Program-made: the position numbers and the translations under genes
The notes under the pieces: model-generated
Databases searched by the model: none
Told to the model about the DNA's origin: nothing
The model's input: only the letters and a program-made list of their open reading frames with translations
NCBI RefSeq assembly: GCF_000716595.1
Contig: NZ_JNXC01000001.1
Span: 744,001 to 808,000 of the forward strand
Length of the DNA stretch: 64,000 nucleotides
Direction of reading: 5' to 3'
From: Saccharothrix sp. NRRL B-16314
Lineage (GTDB): Bacteria > Actinomycetota > Actinomycetes > Mycobacteriales > Pseudonocardiaceae
Part shown: in pieces, positions 17,555 through 26,668 of the stretch
How the letters are laid out: each line of letters begins with the position of its first letter
How positions within the stretch are numbered: the first letter of the stretch is position 1

Positions 17555-18877
17555 ATGCTGAAGATCCGGCTCCTGGGCGTCGCGTTCCTCGCGATCATCG
17601 CCCTCTTCCTCACCCTCACGGTGGCGCTGTACAACGACGCGTTCACCGAGGTCGTGAAGGTGACGCTGAAGACCGACCGGGTCGGCAACCAGCTCCAGCT
17701 GGACTCGGACGTGAAGGTCCGCGGCATGATCGTCGGCGAGGTCAAGGCGATCCGCACCGCGGGCGACGGCGCCGAGCTCGACCTGGCGCTCGACCCCGAG
17801 CAGGTGCGGCACATCCCGGCCAACGTGTCCGCGCGGCTGCTGCCGAAGACGTTGTTCGGCGAGCGGTACGTGAACCTGGTGCTGCCGAAGCAGGCGCGGC
17901 AGCCGCTGGCCGAGGGTGACGTGATCGCGCAGGACCGCTCCAGCAGCGCCATCGAGCTGGAGCGGGTGCTCGACGACCTGATGCCGGTGCTCCAGGCCGT
18001 GCAGCCGGAGAAGCTGGCCACCACGTTGACGGCGCTGTCGCAGGCGTTGGAGAACCGCGGCAAGCCGCTCGGCGAGACGCTGGTGCAGCTGGACGCGCAC
18101 CTGGGCGAGTTCAACCCGCAGCTGCCCGCGCTGAAGGAGGGCATCAGCCGCCTCGCGGACGTCACCGACGTCTACGCCGACGCCGCGCCGGACCTGGTGC
18201 AGGCCCTCACCGACGCCACGGTCACCAGCCGCACGCTGGTCGAGCAGCGCGACAACCTGCAGGCGATGTACGGCACGCTGACCACGACCGCGCTGGACAT
18301 GAACAGCTTCCTCGCGGTGAACAAGAACAACCTGATCCAGCTCGCCGACGTCAGCCGCCCGACGTTGGAGCTGCTGGCCAAGTACTCGCCCGAGTACCCG
18401 TGCCTGCTGAAGGGCCTGGCCGAGTTCAAGCCGATCATGGACCAGGTGTGGGGCAAGGACACGGACGAGCCGGGCCTGCACATCACGCTGGAGGTCACCG
18501 CCAACCGCGGCAAGTACGAGCCGGGCAAGGACGAGCCGGAGTACGCCGACAAGCGCGGCCCCCGCTGCTACGACGTCGTGCCGCGGCCGGACCCGTTCCC
18601 GCAGTACCCGCCGGAGGGCCCGGTGAAGGACGGGTCGTCGAGCCCGCCGCCCGCGCGCTCCGCGCACGACGGTGTGCTGCCGCCCGCGTCCTCCCAGGGC
18701 GGCACGACGTCGCCGTCGACGTTCCATGGCGTGCCTTCGCTGGCCAACTCGCCGGAGGAGCAGGACTTCCTGGCCGCACTGCTCGCGCCGCAGTTCGGGA
18801 TGCGCAAGAACGAGATGCCGAGCTTCACGTCGTTGTTGCTCGGCCCCCTGTACCGGGGTGCGGAGGTGACGGTGTGA
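17555..18877 (+). CDS. mceA: Mce family protein A
   Basis: 440 residues from ATG 17555. One N-terminal membrane helix (6-26), an MCE/MlaD domain (about 35-115, with V-K-V-R-G-M-I-V-G-E-V), then long helices and a Pro/Ser-rich C-terminal tail with two cysteines (Y-P-C-L-L, R-C-Y-D). Six different Mce proteins assemble into a hexamer whose helices form a hydrophobic tube across the periplasm. As the first and longest subunit by position, this is MceA. It ends by overlapping the next start. Confidence 0.9.
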   Translation: MLKIRLLGVAFLAIIALFLTLTVALYNDAFTEVVKVTLKTDRVGNQLQLDSDVKVRGMIVGEVKAIRTAGDGAELDLALDPEQVRHIPANVSARLLPKTLFGERYVNLVLPKQARQPLAEGDVIAQDRSSSAIELERVLDDLMPVLQAVQPEKLATTLTALSQALENRGKPLGETLVQLDAHLGEFNPQLPALKEGISRLADVTDVYADAAPDLVQALTDATVTSRTLVEQRDNLQAMYGTLTTTALDMNSFLAVNKNNLIQLADVSRPTLELLAKYSPEYPCLLKGLAEFKPIMDQVWGKDTDEPGLHITLEVTANRGKYEPGKDEPEYADKRGPRCYDVVPRPDPFPQYPPEGPVKDGSSSPPPARSAHDGVLPPASSQGGTTSPSTFHGVPSLANSPEEQDFLAALLAPQFGMRKNEMPSFTSLLLGPLYRGAEVTV

Positions 18878-19902
18878 GGTCCCTGGCCGCACCGCTGGTC
18901 AAGCTGGCCGTGTTCGCCGCGATCACGATCCTGGCGACGACGCTGCTCGCGGTGACCATCTCGAACGTCAACTTCAACGGCGCCACCGCCTACACCGCCA
19001 GGTTCACCGACGTGACCGCGCTCAACGAGGGCGACGACGTCCGCATCGCGGGCGTCCGGATCGGCCAGGTGGAGGAGATCCGGGTGGTCGACCGGCGGGT
19101 GGCCGAGGTGGACTTCTCGCTGGAGGGCGAGCGGACGCTGCCCGCGTCGGTCACCGCGACGATCAAGTACCGCAACCTCGTCGGCCAGCGGTACATCGCG
19201 CTGGAGCACGGCGTCGGCGACGCGTCCCCGCTCGCGCCGGGTGACGTGATCCCGTTGGAGCGCACCAAGCCCGCGCTGGACCTGACCGTGCTGTTCAACG
19301 GTTTCAAGCCGCTGTTCCAGGCGCTGAACCCGGACGACGTGAACCAGCTGTCGAACGAGATCATCCAGGTGCTCCAGGGAGAGGGCGGCACGATCGACAG
19401 CCTGCTGCGCCACACCGCGTCGCTGACGTCGACGCTGGCGGGCCGCGACAAGGTGATCGGTGAGGTCATCACCAACCTGAACGCGGTGCTGGAGACCGTC
19501 AACTCGCGCACCGAGCAGGTCTCCACGCTGGTCACCACGCTGGAGGAGCTGACGACGGGCCTGGCGGGCGACCGGCAGCCGATCGGGGACGCGATCAGCG
19601 CCCTCGGTGACCTGACCACCACCACGGCGGGCCTGCTGGAGGAGTCGCGGCAGCCGCTCAAGGAGAACATCGCGCACCTCGGCCTGGTGTCGCAGACGCT
19701 CGCGGACAACGAGGCGGTCGTCGAGGGCGTCATCCAGCGGCTGCCCGGCAAGATCGAGGCGATGTCGCGGACCGCGTCCTACGGGTCCTGGTTCAACTTC
19801 TTCCTGTGCGAGGGCTCGGGGACGATCAGCGTGCCCCCGGTCGTCAACGACCCGATCACGATCACGCCGTTGCCGATCACCCAGCCGAGGTGCCGCCCGT
19901 GA
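18874..19902 (+). CDS. mceB: Mce family protein B
   Basis: 342 residues from GTG 18874, chosen because GGAGGTGAC lies just upstream and the start overlaps the MceA stop; a longer open frame has no SD. A membrane helix (8-28) is followed by the MCE domain (V-R-I-A-G-V-R-I-G-Q-V) and a long helical region. A C-terminal C-E-G motif and a final cysteine (Q-P-R-C-R-P) are probably disulfide-linked. Second subunit of the hexamer. Confidence 0.9.
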   Translation: MRSLAAPLVKLAVFAAITILATTLLAVTISNVNFNGATAYTARFTDVTALNEGDDVRIAGVRIGQVEEIRVVDRRVAEVDFSLEGERTLPASVTATIKYRNLVGQRYIALEHGVGDASPLAPGDVIPLERTKPALDLTVLFNGFKPLFQALNPDDVNQLSNEIIQVLQGEGGTIDSLLRHTASLTSTLAGRDKVIGEVITNLNAVLETVNSRTEQVSTLVTTLEELTTGLAGDRQPIGDAISALGDLTTTTAGLLEESRQPLKENIAHLGLVSQTLADNEAVVEGVIQRLPGKIEAMSRTASYGSWFNFFLCEGSGTISVPPVVNDPITITPLPITQPRCRP

Positions 19903-20924
19903 AGACCGAACGCAACCCGGTGACCGTGGGCGCGGTGAGCCTGACCGTGATCGCCCTGCTGATGCTGGCCGCCTTCTACTCGGACGACCTGCCGCTCATC
20001 GGCGGCGGCACCACGTACTCGGCCGAGTTCACCGAGGCGGCCGGCCTGATCCCGACGAACGAGGTGCGCGTGGCGGGTGTGAAGGTCGGCAAGGTGACCA
20101 AGGTCGAGCTGGACGGCGACAAGGTCAAGGTGTCGTTCAAGGTCAAGGACGCGTGGGTGGGCGACCGCACCACCGCGACCATCCGGATCAAGACCCTGCT
20201 CGGGCAGAAGTTCCTGGCCCTCGACCCGCAGGGGTCGGAGCCGCTGAACCCGGGCGTCCCGATCCCGCGCGAGCGCACGCTGTCGCCGTACGACGTGCAG
20301 GAGGCGTTCAACGGCCTGGCGTCCACGGTCGGGCAGATCGACACCAAGCAGCTCGCGGACAGCTTCGAGGTGCTGTCGGAGACGTTCCAGGGCTCGGGGG
20401 AGAGCGTCCGCGGCGCGTTGGACGGCCTGTCCGCCCTGTCGAAGACGATCTCCTCGCGGGACGAGCAGCTGGCGCGGCTGCTGGCGAACACGAACCAGAT
20501 CACCAAGACCCTGGCCGACCGCAACGAGCAGTTCGAGAACCTGCTCGCGGACGGCAACCTGCTGCTGGGTGAGCTGCGCAAGCGCCGGGACGCGATCTCG
20601 GCGCTGCTCACCGGCACCCGTGAGCTGTCCCGTGAGCTGTCCGGCCTGGTCGCGGACAACTCCGCCCAGCTGCGGCCCGCGCTGGAGCAGCTGGACCGGG
20701 TGACCACGATGCTCCAGCGCAACCAGGACCAGCTCGAACGCAGCCTGTCGCTGGTGGGGCCGTTCTACCGGGTGTTCGCGAACACCCTGGGCAACGGCCG
20801 CTGGTTCGACACGTACATCTGCGGGCTGCTGCCGCCGGCGGTGAACCTCGGCGCGGTCGGGTTCAACGAAGAGGGCTGCCTCCCGCCCGGCGTGCAGAGT
20901 CCGTCACCGACGGGTGGTAACTGA
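19899..20924 (+). CDS. mceC: Mce family protein C
   Basis: 341 residues from GTG 19899, overlapping MceB by 4 nt. The layout is the same: a membrane helix (about 8-28), an MCE domain with E-V-R-V-A-G-V-K-V-G-K-V, a long coiled region rich in leucine and glutamine, and a conserved terminal part G-N-G-R-W-F-D-T-Y-I-C-G-L with cysteines. Third subunit of the tube. Confidence 0.9.
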   Translation: MKTERNPVTVGAVSLTVIALLMLAAFYSDDLPLIGGGTTYSAEFTEAAGLIPTNEVRVAGVKVGKVTKVELDGDKVKVSFKVKDAWVGDRTTATIRIKTLLGQKFLALDPQGSEPLNPGVPIPRERTLSPYDVQEAFNGLASTVGQIDTKQLADSFEVLSETFQGSGESVRGALDGLSALSKTISSRDEQLARLLANTNQITKTLADRNEQFENLLADGNLLLGELRKRRDAISALLTGTRELSRELSGLVADNSAQLRPALEQLDRVTTMLQRNQDQLERSLSLVGPFYRVFANTLGNGRWFDTYICGLLPPAVNLGAVGFNEEGCLPPGVQSPSPTGGN

Positions 20925-20925
20925 C

Positions 20926-22095
20926 ATGGCGACCACGAGGATCGGCCGCGACCTGGTCCGTGCCGTGTCGATCGCCTGCGTGCTCGCCCTCGTCGCCGCG
21001 CTGGCCGTGTGGTGGATCTTCGCGGGCGCCAACAGCCGCAAGGGGACGGCGGTGTTCGGCGCGGCCGTCGGCGTGTACGAGGGCTCGGACGTGCGGGTGC
21101 TCGGCGTGAAGGTCGGCACCATCGAGGAGGTCGAGCCGCAGGGCACGACGGTGAAGGTCGTCATGTCGCTCGACCGCACGGTGAAGGTGCCCGCGGACGC
21201 GCAGGCGGTCGTGGTCGCGCCCAGCGTGGTCAGCGACCGGTACGTGCAGCTCGCCCCGGTGTACACCGGCGGCCCGGCGATGGGCGAGAACGCGACCATC
21301 CCGCGTGAGCGCACCGCCACCCCCGTCGAGCTGGACCAGCTGTACGACAGCCTCAACAAGCTCACCACCGCGCTCGGCCCGAACGGCGCGAACAAGGACG
21401 GCGCGCTGTCCGAGCTGCTCGACTCGGCCGCGGACAACCTCGACGGCAACGGCCAGGCGCTCGGCGACACCATCAAGCAGCTCGGTGACGCCACCCGCAC
21501 GCTGTCCGGCTCGAAGGACGACCTGTTCGGCACGGTGGACAACCTCCAGAAGTTCACCGGCATGCTCGCCGCCAACGACAGCCAGGTGCGCGACGTCAAC
21601 CAGCAGCTGGCCGAGGTCGCGGGTTTCCTCGCCGACGAGCGGGAGAACCTGGGCGGCGCGCTGAACGAGCTGGCCTCCGCGCTCGGCCAGGTGCAGGGCT
21701 TCATCCAGGACAACCGGGCCGTGCTCAAGTCGAACGTCGACAAGCTCGCCGGCATCACCCAGATCCTGGTGGACCAGCGCGCCTCGCTGGCCGAGGCGCT
21801 GGACACCGCGCCGCTGGCCCTGGGCAACCTCCAGAACGCCTACAACGCGACGTCCGGCACGCTCGACGTGCGCGCCGACATCAACGAGCTGAACCAGCCG
21901 CCGATCGTGCTGGTCTGCAAGATCGTCCAGGGCCTCGAACCGGGTCGCGTGCCCGGCCCGCTCGCGGACGTGTGCCGTCAGCTGGAACCAGTCCTGAGCG
22001 GAGCGGTGCCGTTGAAGACGCCCGCCGAAGTGCTGACCGACCTGTCCCAGGGCAAGGTGCCGCTGCCCCTGCCACTCGCGGGGGTGCCCCAGTGA
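20926..22095 (+). CDS. mceD: Mce family protein D
   Basis: 389 residues from ATG 20926, 1 nt after the MceC stop. A membrane helix (about 11-31), an MCE domain with D-V-R-V-L-G-V-K-V-G-T-I, long helices, and a Pro-rich C-terminal tail with cysteines at V-C-K-I and V-C-R-Q. Fourth subunit. Starts upstream of 20926 in the same frame would overlap mceC without an SD. Confidence 0.9.
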   Translation: MATTRIGRDLVRAVSIACVLALVAALAVWWIFAGANSRKGTAVFGAAVGVYEGSDVRVLGVKVGTIEEVEPQGTTVKVVMSLDRTVKVPADAQAVVVAPSVVSDRYVQLAPVYTGGPAMGENATIPRERTATPVELDQLYDSLNKLTTALGPNGANKDGALSELLDSAADNLDGNGQALGDTIKQLGDATRTLSGSKDDLFGTVDNLQKFTGMLAANDSQVRDVNQQLAEVAGFLADERENLGGALNELASALGQVQGFIQDNRAVLKSNVDKLAGITQILVDQRASLAEALDTAPLALGNLQNAYNATSGTLDVRADINELNQPPIVLVCKIVQGLEPGRVPGPLADVCRQLEPVLSGAVPLKTPAEVLTDLSQGKVPLPLPLAGVPQ

Positions 22096-23270
22096 GGCGT
22101 TCATGGCGCACTTCGGCGCTCCTGGCGAGCGCCCTGGCTCTGACGGTGCTGACCGGCTGCGGCTCGGGTGGCTTCGACGGCGTCTACAACATGCCGCTGC
22201 CCGGCGGCGCGGACGTCGGTGACCGGCCGTACCAGGTGAAGGTCCGGTTCAAGGACGTGCTGGACCTGGTGCCGCAGGCGGGCGTGAAGGTCAACGACGT
22301 GCCGGTCGGCCGGGTGGACCGGATCGACCTCGCCGCGGACGGCTGGACCGCCGAGGTGACCGTGCTGGTCAACGGCGGCGTGAAGCTGCCGGGCAACGCC
22401 GTCGCCCGGCTGCGCCAGTCCGCGCTGCTCGGCGAGAAGTACGTCGAGCTGGCCGGGCCGGTGGAGGGACGCGAAGAGGGCGCGCTGGGCGAGGGCTCGG
22501 TCATCCCGGTCGAGCGGACCAACCGCAACCCCGAGGTCGAAGAGGTCTTCGGCGCGCTGTCCATGCTGCTCAACGGTGGTGGCGTCGCCCAGCTCCAGGA
22601 CATCAGCCGGGAGCTGAACGCGGCCATGGAGGGCAACGAGCCGCAGATCCGGTCGCTGCTGCACAACCTGGACACGCTGGTCGGCGAGCTGGACGGGCAC
22701 AAGGACGAGATCACTCGTGCGTTGGACGGCTTGAACCGCCTCGGCGGCGCGCTGAACGTCCAGCGCGAGCAGATCGCCGGTGTGCTGGACGGGCTGGAAC
22801 CGGGGCTCAAGGTGCTCAGCGAGCAGCGGACCCAGCTGGTCACCCTGCTCCAGTCGCTGGACGCGCTGTCCGACGTCGCGGTGGACACGGTGAACAAGTC
22901 GAAGGACGACATGGTGGCCGACCTGAAGGCGTTGGCGCCGACGTTGCAGAAGCTCACCGAGGCGGGCACGAACCTGCCCAACGCCTTCGAGCTGCTGCTG
23001 ACCTACCCGTTCCCGGACTCGTCGATCGACGCCATCAAGGGCGACTACACGAACCTGTACGTGGACATGGACCTGAACCTCGGCACGATCCTGGACAACC
23101 TGGGCCGGTCGCGGCAGTCCCCACTGCCCGCCCTGCCCGGTCTGCCCGGCATCGACGGCCACGCGCCGTCCCTGCCGCTGCCGCTGCCGAACCTGCCCCT
23201 GCCCGGCACGTCCGGCACGTCGTCGGGCCTGGGTGACGTGCTCGGCGGACTGCTCGGAGGTGGGCGGTGA
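22092..23270 (+). CDS. mceE: Mce family lipoprotein E (LprK-like)
   Basis: 392 residues from GTG 22092, overlapping MceD. The N terminus is a lipoprotein signal: basic residues, a hydrophobic core and the lipobox L-T-G-C near residue 22, so the protein is lipid-anchored, as MceE (LprK) is in mycobacteria. The MCE domain follows with V-K-V-N-D-V-P-V-G-R-V. The long helical part ends in a Pro/Leu/Gly-rich tail of low complexity. Confidence 0.92.
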   Translation: MRRSWRTSALLASALALTVLTGCGSGGFDGVYNMPLPGGADVGDRPYQVKVRFKDVLDLVPQAGVKVNDVPVGRVDRIDLAADGWTAEVTVLVNGGVKLPGNAVARLRQSALLGEKYVELAGPVEGREEGALGEGSVIPVERTNRNPEVEEVFGALSMLLNGGGVAQLQDISRELNAAMEGNEPQIRSLLHNLDTLVGELDGHKDEITRALDGLNRLGGALNVQREQIAGVLDGLEPGLKVLSEQRTQLVTLLQSLDALSDVAVDTVNKSKDDMVADLKALAPTLQKLTEAGTNLPNAFELLLTYPFPDSSIDAIKGDYTNLYVDMDLNLGTILDNLGRSRQSPLPALPGLPGIDGHAPSLPLPLPNLPLPGTSGTSSGLGDVLGGLLGGGR

Positions 23271-24508
23271 TCCCCGGCAAGGTCAAGGTCCAGATCGGCG
23301 TGTTCGTGCTGATCGCGCTGCTCGGCGTGAGCTACGTCGGCGCCCGGTACGTCGGGCTCGGCAGGCTGTTCGGCGCGTCCGGGTACGTGGTGACGATGCA
23401 GCTCGCCGACTCCGGCGGCGTGTTCACCAACGCCGAGGTCACCTACCGCGGCGTCGCGGTCGGGCGGGTCGGGCAGATGAGGCTGACCGCCGACGGCCTC
23501 GAGGTCGACCTCGACATCGACCCCAGCGCGCCCGACATCCCCGCCGACCTGGAGGCAGTGGTCGCCAACCGGTCCGCGGTCGGCGAGCAGTTCGTCGACC
23601 TGAGGCCGCGCGGCGAGGACGGGCCGTACCTGGAGGCCGGTGCGGTCATCCCGCGGTCGGCGACCAAGACGCCGCCGCCGGTCGACGCGCTGCTCACGAA
23701 CCTCGACTCGTTCGCCAAGTCGGTGCCGACGGAGTCGCTGCGGACCGTGGTGGACGAGTTGGACCTGGCGTTCAACGGCACCGGGCCGGACCTCCAGGTG
23801 CTGCTGGACAACACCCGGGCGTTCACCCAGGCGGCGACCGAGCACCTGCCGCAGACCAAGGCGTTGATCAACGACGGGCTGGTCGTGCTGAACACGCAGG
23901 CCTCGCAGGGGAGCGCGATCCGGTCGTTCTCCACCGACCTGCGGGCGCTGGCCGAGCAGCTGAAGAACTCGGACGCCGACATCCGGCGGCTCATCGCGGT
24001 GTCGCCGCAGGCCGCCGAGCAGGTGTCGGCGCTGCTCCGGGAGAGCGGGCCGAACCTCGGCGTGGTGTTCGCCAACCTGCTGACCACCGGGAACATCCTG
24101 GTGAGCAGGCTGGACGGGCTGGAGCAGATCGCCGTGACCTACCCGATCGTGGTCGGCGGCGGGTTCACCGTGGCCAAGGGCGACGGCACGGGCGCGCACT
24201 TCGGGCTGGCCCTGAACGTGTTCGACCCGCCGCCGTGCACCGTCGGCTACGAGGGGACGCCGGTGCGGACCGGCACGGACACCAACCCGATCGGGTTGAA
24301 CACCCAGGCTTACTGCGCGCTCGCGCGGGGTAGTGCCACCAGCGTGAGGGGTGCGCAGAACGCCCCTTACGGCGGCACGCCCGGCACGCCGGTCGGCGAC
24401 GCGACGTCGCAGCCGGGTCGGGAACCGGCCGCGGACCCGGGTTCGGGTCGGGCCGTCGAGGCGCCGGTGCTCACCAGCCTGGGGCAGTTGCTCGGTCTGC
24501 CGGGCTGA
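23267..24508 (+). CDS. mceF: Mce family protein F
   Basis: 413 residues from GTG 23267, overlapping MceE. A membrane helix (about 5-24), an MCE domain (E-V-T-Y-R-G-V-A-V-G-R-V), a helical region and a C-terminal region with two cysteines (P-P-C-T-V, A-Y-C-A-L) plus a low-complexity tail. It completes the set of six. Confidence 0.9.
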   Translation: MIPGKVKVQIGVFVLIALLGVSYVGARYVGLGRLFGASGYVVTMQLADSGGVFTNAEVTYRGVAVGRVGQMRLTADGLEVDLDIDPSAPDIPADLEAVVANRSAVGEQFVDLRPRGEDGPYLEAGAVIPRSATKTPPPVDALLTNLDSFAKSVPTESLRTVVDELDLAFNGTGPDLQVLLDNTRAFTQAATEHLPQTKALINDGLVVLNTQASQGSAIRSFSTDLRALAEQLKNSDADIRRLIAVSPQAAEQVSALLRESGPNLGVVFANLLTTGNILVSRLDGLEQIAVTYPIVVGGGFTVAKGDGTGAHFGLALNVFDPPPCTVGYEGTPVRTGTDTNPIGLNTQAYCALARGSATSVRGAQNAPYGGTPGTPVGDATSQPGREPAADPGSGRAVEAPVLTSLGQLLGLPG

Positions 24509-24521
24509 GGGAGGTTTGCGG

Positions 24522-25034
24522 ATGCACGTCCGACGTTGGGTGCTGCCGGTCGCCGCCGTGCTGGCGGTGCTGGCCGCCGGGTACGCGGTGTGGGCCGGGG
24601 TGTCCTGGTGGAGCGCGTCGTCCGACGAGTCGGTGGCGTTCTCGCGGGAGCGGGAAGAGGTGCTCCGGGTCGGGCAGGTCGGGATCGCGAACTTCACGAC
24701 GCTCGACTACAAGAAGGTCGACGAGGACCTGGACCGGTGGCTCGACACGTCCACCGGCGAGTTGCGCTCCGAGGTCGAGGGCGATCGGGCGACCCGCAAG
24801 AAGCAGATCGAGGACGCCAAGACGGTGACCGTGAGCCGGGTGCTGGACGCGGCCGTGACGGAGTTGGACGCGCGGGCCGGGAAGGCGCACCTGATCGCCG
24901 TGGTGGAGACGACCGTGACGCCGGAGGGCGGGCAGGCGGTGAAGAAGGTCAACCGGTACCAGACGGACCTGGTCCGCACCGATGCCGGTTGGAAGCTCAG
25001 CGCGCTGGGGCCGGTCGCGGCCGGCGGCGCGTGA
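24522..25034 (+). CDS. Mce-associated membrane protein (Mam-like)
   Basis: 170 residues from ATG 24522, 13 nt after mceF, with GGGAGG upstream. One membrane helix near the N terminus (about 8-27), then a periplasmic NTF2-like domain with the pattern N-F-T-T-L-D-Y-K-K-V-D-E-D-L-D-R-W-L, characteristic of Mce-associated proteins. In mycobacteria such proteins (Mam, including OmamA) stabilise the transporter. The position supports that role. Confidence 0.85.
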   Translation: MHVRRWVLPVAAVLAVLAAGYAVWAGVSWWSASSDESVAFSREREEVLRVGQVGIANFTTLDYKKVDEDLDRWLDTSTGELRSEVEGDRATRKKQIEDAKTVTVSRVLDAAVTELDARAGKAHLIAVVETTVTPEGGQAVKKVNRYQTDLVRTDAGWKLSALGPVAAGGA

Positions 25035-25052
25035 CCCGAGGAGATGACGTCA

Positions 25053-26210
25053 GTGCCACCGCCACCGCCGCCCCGCCGCCGCCCCGTCCCGACCACGCCG
25101 ACCACCCGGCCGCGCGTCGCCGGCCTGCGCAAACGCCCCGGGGCGACGCCTGCCGAGGTCGCCGGTCCTGAGACCGGGCCCGAGTTCACGCAGGTCGACG
25201 ACACCAACCCCGAAGTCGCCAACCCCGAAGGCGTCACCACCGACGACTCCACCAGCGACTCCAACACCGAGCCCGTCGCTGCCGGGTCCGTCGCACAGCA
25301 GGCCGCCGAGCCGGACGAACCGCTCAGCGAGGCCGAACGCCGCCAGGAGTTGCGTGCCGAGGCCGAGCGCGCCGAGCGCCGCCAGGTGGAAGCGGCCGGC
25401 CTGATCGAGCCCGGTCCGGACGAGGTCGAGGACGAGCACGACGAGGTCGAAGACGACGAGGTCGAAGGCGGCGGAATCGAAGGCGGCGAGGTCGCGCCCA
25501 CACCGCTCGCCCGCCCGACCGGTCGTCGCAAGCGCACCGGCGAGCCCGTCCCGGCGAGCGTGTTCACCGACATCAAGCGGAAGCACGGCAGGTCGGGCAC
25601 CGCCCACGCCGACTGGACCGACCGCGCCGCCGACCGCACCGCCGACCACAGCGCAGCGCACACCGCCGACCGCACCGACCGGCACGGCCTGCTCCTCCCG
25701 ATCGCCCTGGTCGTGCTCGCCGGTCTCCTGGTCGGCCTCGGCCTGTGGTTCCGGCACCAGGCGGGCGACGTCCGCTACAACCAGGCCCTGGTGGACAGCG
25801 CCGGCACCACCGAAGTCGCCGGTCAGACCCGGGAAGCCGTCGAGAAGGCGTTCTCCTACAACTTCGCCGACGTCGGCGCGACCGAGAAGGCCGCCAACGA
25901 ACTGCTGGTCGGCAAGGCACAGTGCCAGTACAACGCGATCTTCGACCCGGTCCGCAAGCTCGCGCCCGAGCAGAAGCTCGTGGTCACGGTGAAGGCCGTT
26001 TCCACCGGTGTGACCTCGCTCGACGACGACCGCGCCACCGTGCTCCTCTTCCTCGACCAGGTCGCGCTCCGCACCACCGACAACCAGAGCAGCGGCGGCA
26101 TCGCGATGATGCGGGTGGGCGCGCAGAAGGTCGACGGCCGGTGGAAGGTCGACAACATGGAGATGTTCGGCCAGGCCGGTGATCAGGCGGTCGAGACCGC
26201 CAAGTGCTGA
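25053..26210 (+). CDS. Mce-associated membrane protein with charged N-terminal extension
   Basis: 385 residues from GTG 25053, where GAGGAG lies 9 nt upstream (an ATG at 25044 is too close to it). The cytoplasmic N-terminal 210 residues are low complexity: Pro/Arg-rich, then strongly acidic (E-V-E-D-E-H-D-E-V-E-D-D), then basic. One membrane helix follows at about 215-238, then a periplasmic domain homologous in pattern to the preceding Mam-like protein (F-S-Y-N-F-A-D-V-G-A-T). It closes the mce operon. The acidic segment may mediate cytoplasmic contacts; that is inference. Confidence 0.8.
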   Translation: MPPPPPPRRRPVPTTPTTRPRVAGLRKRPGATPAEVAGPETGPEFTQVDDTNPEVANPEGVTTDDSTSDSNTEPVAAGSVAQQAAEPDEPLSEAERRQELRAEAERAERRQVEAAGLIEPGPDEVEDEHDEVEDDEVEGGGIEGGEVAPTPLARPTGRRKRTGEPVPASVFTDIKRKHGRSGTAHADWTDRAADRTADHSAAHTADRTDRHGLLLPIALVVLAGLLVGLGLWFRHQAGDVRYNQALVDSAGTTEVAGQTREAVEKAFSYNFADVGATEKAANELLVGKAQCQYNAIFDPVRKLAPEQKLVVTVKAVSTGVTSLDDDRATVLLFLDQVALRTTDNQSSGGIAMMRVGAQKVDGRWKVDNMEMFGQAGDQAVETAKC

Positions 26211-26512
26211 CGGGTCGGACCTCCGGACGTCCGACCAGGACTCCTGACCCCCATGTTTGACCTTCGCACAACGTGATCTGCATCACACTTCAAGCCGGTA
26301 ACCGAGCGGCGTCGTCGACATGTCCCTTCGGGGGTCGCGCACCTGCCAAAGGTTCACGCAGGCTCACGCCCCGGCGTTTTCGCAGGTCACGGCGGTAACT
26401 CCGCGTTATCACCGTTTGCGCCAGTGGAGTGATCGCCGCGTGGCATCTTGACTGTGGGCGTCGGCGGGGTCACTCTGTCGGTGAGCACGAGAAAGGTCCT
26501 TCCAGGTGCCTC

Positions 26513-26541
26513 TCGACAGTTGCCGCGCGCGTGGCTAGACT
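26513..26541 (+). promoter_or_regulatory. Probable rpoB promoter in the 458-bp intergenic region
   Basis: TCGACA (26513-26518) and TAGACT (26536-26541) with a 17-bp spacer, about 130 nt before rpoB. A second candidate, TTGACT at 26448 with CACTCT at 26471, lies further upstream. The region 26211-26668 contains no SD-supported gene and is less GC-rich than its neighbours. Confidence 0.5.
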
Positions 26542-26668
26542 GCTCCTTTGCGCTGCCCTCTTTCCGTTTGCCCTTCGCCGAGAGCTGGATTGCCGGGCAT
26601 CGCCGCACCCTTGACAGCCGTGCTAGTTCCGCTGACTAGCCAGCTACCTGTCCCTGGAAGGACGCATC

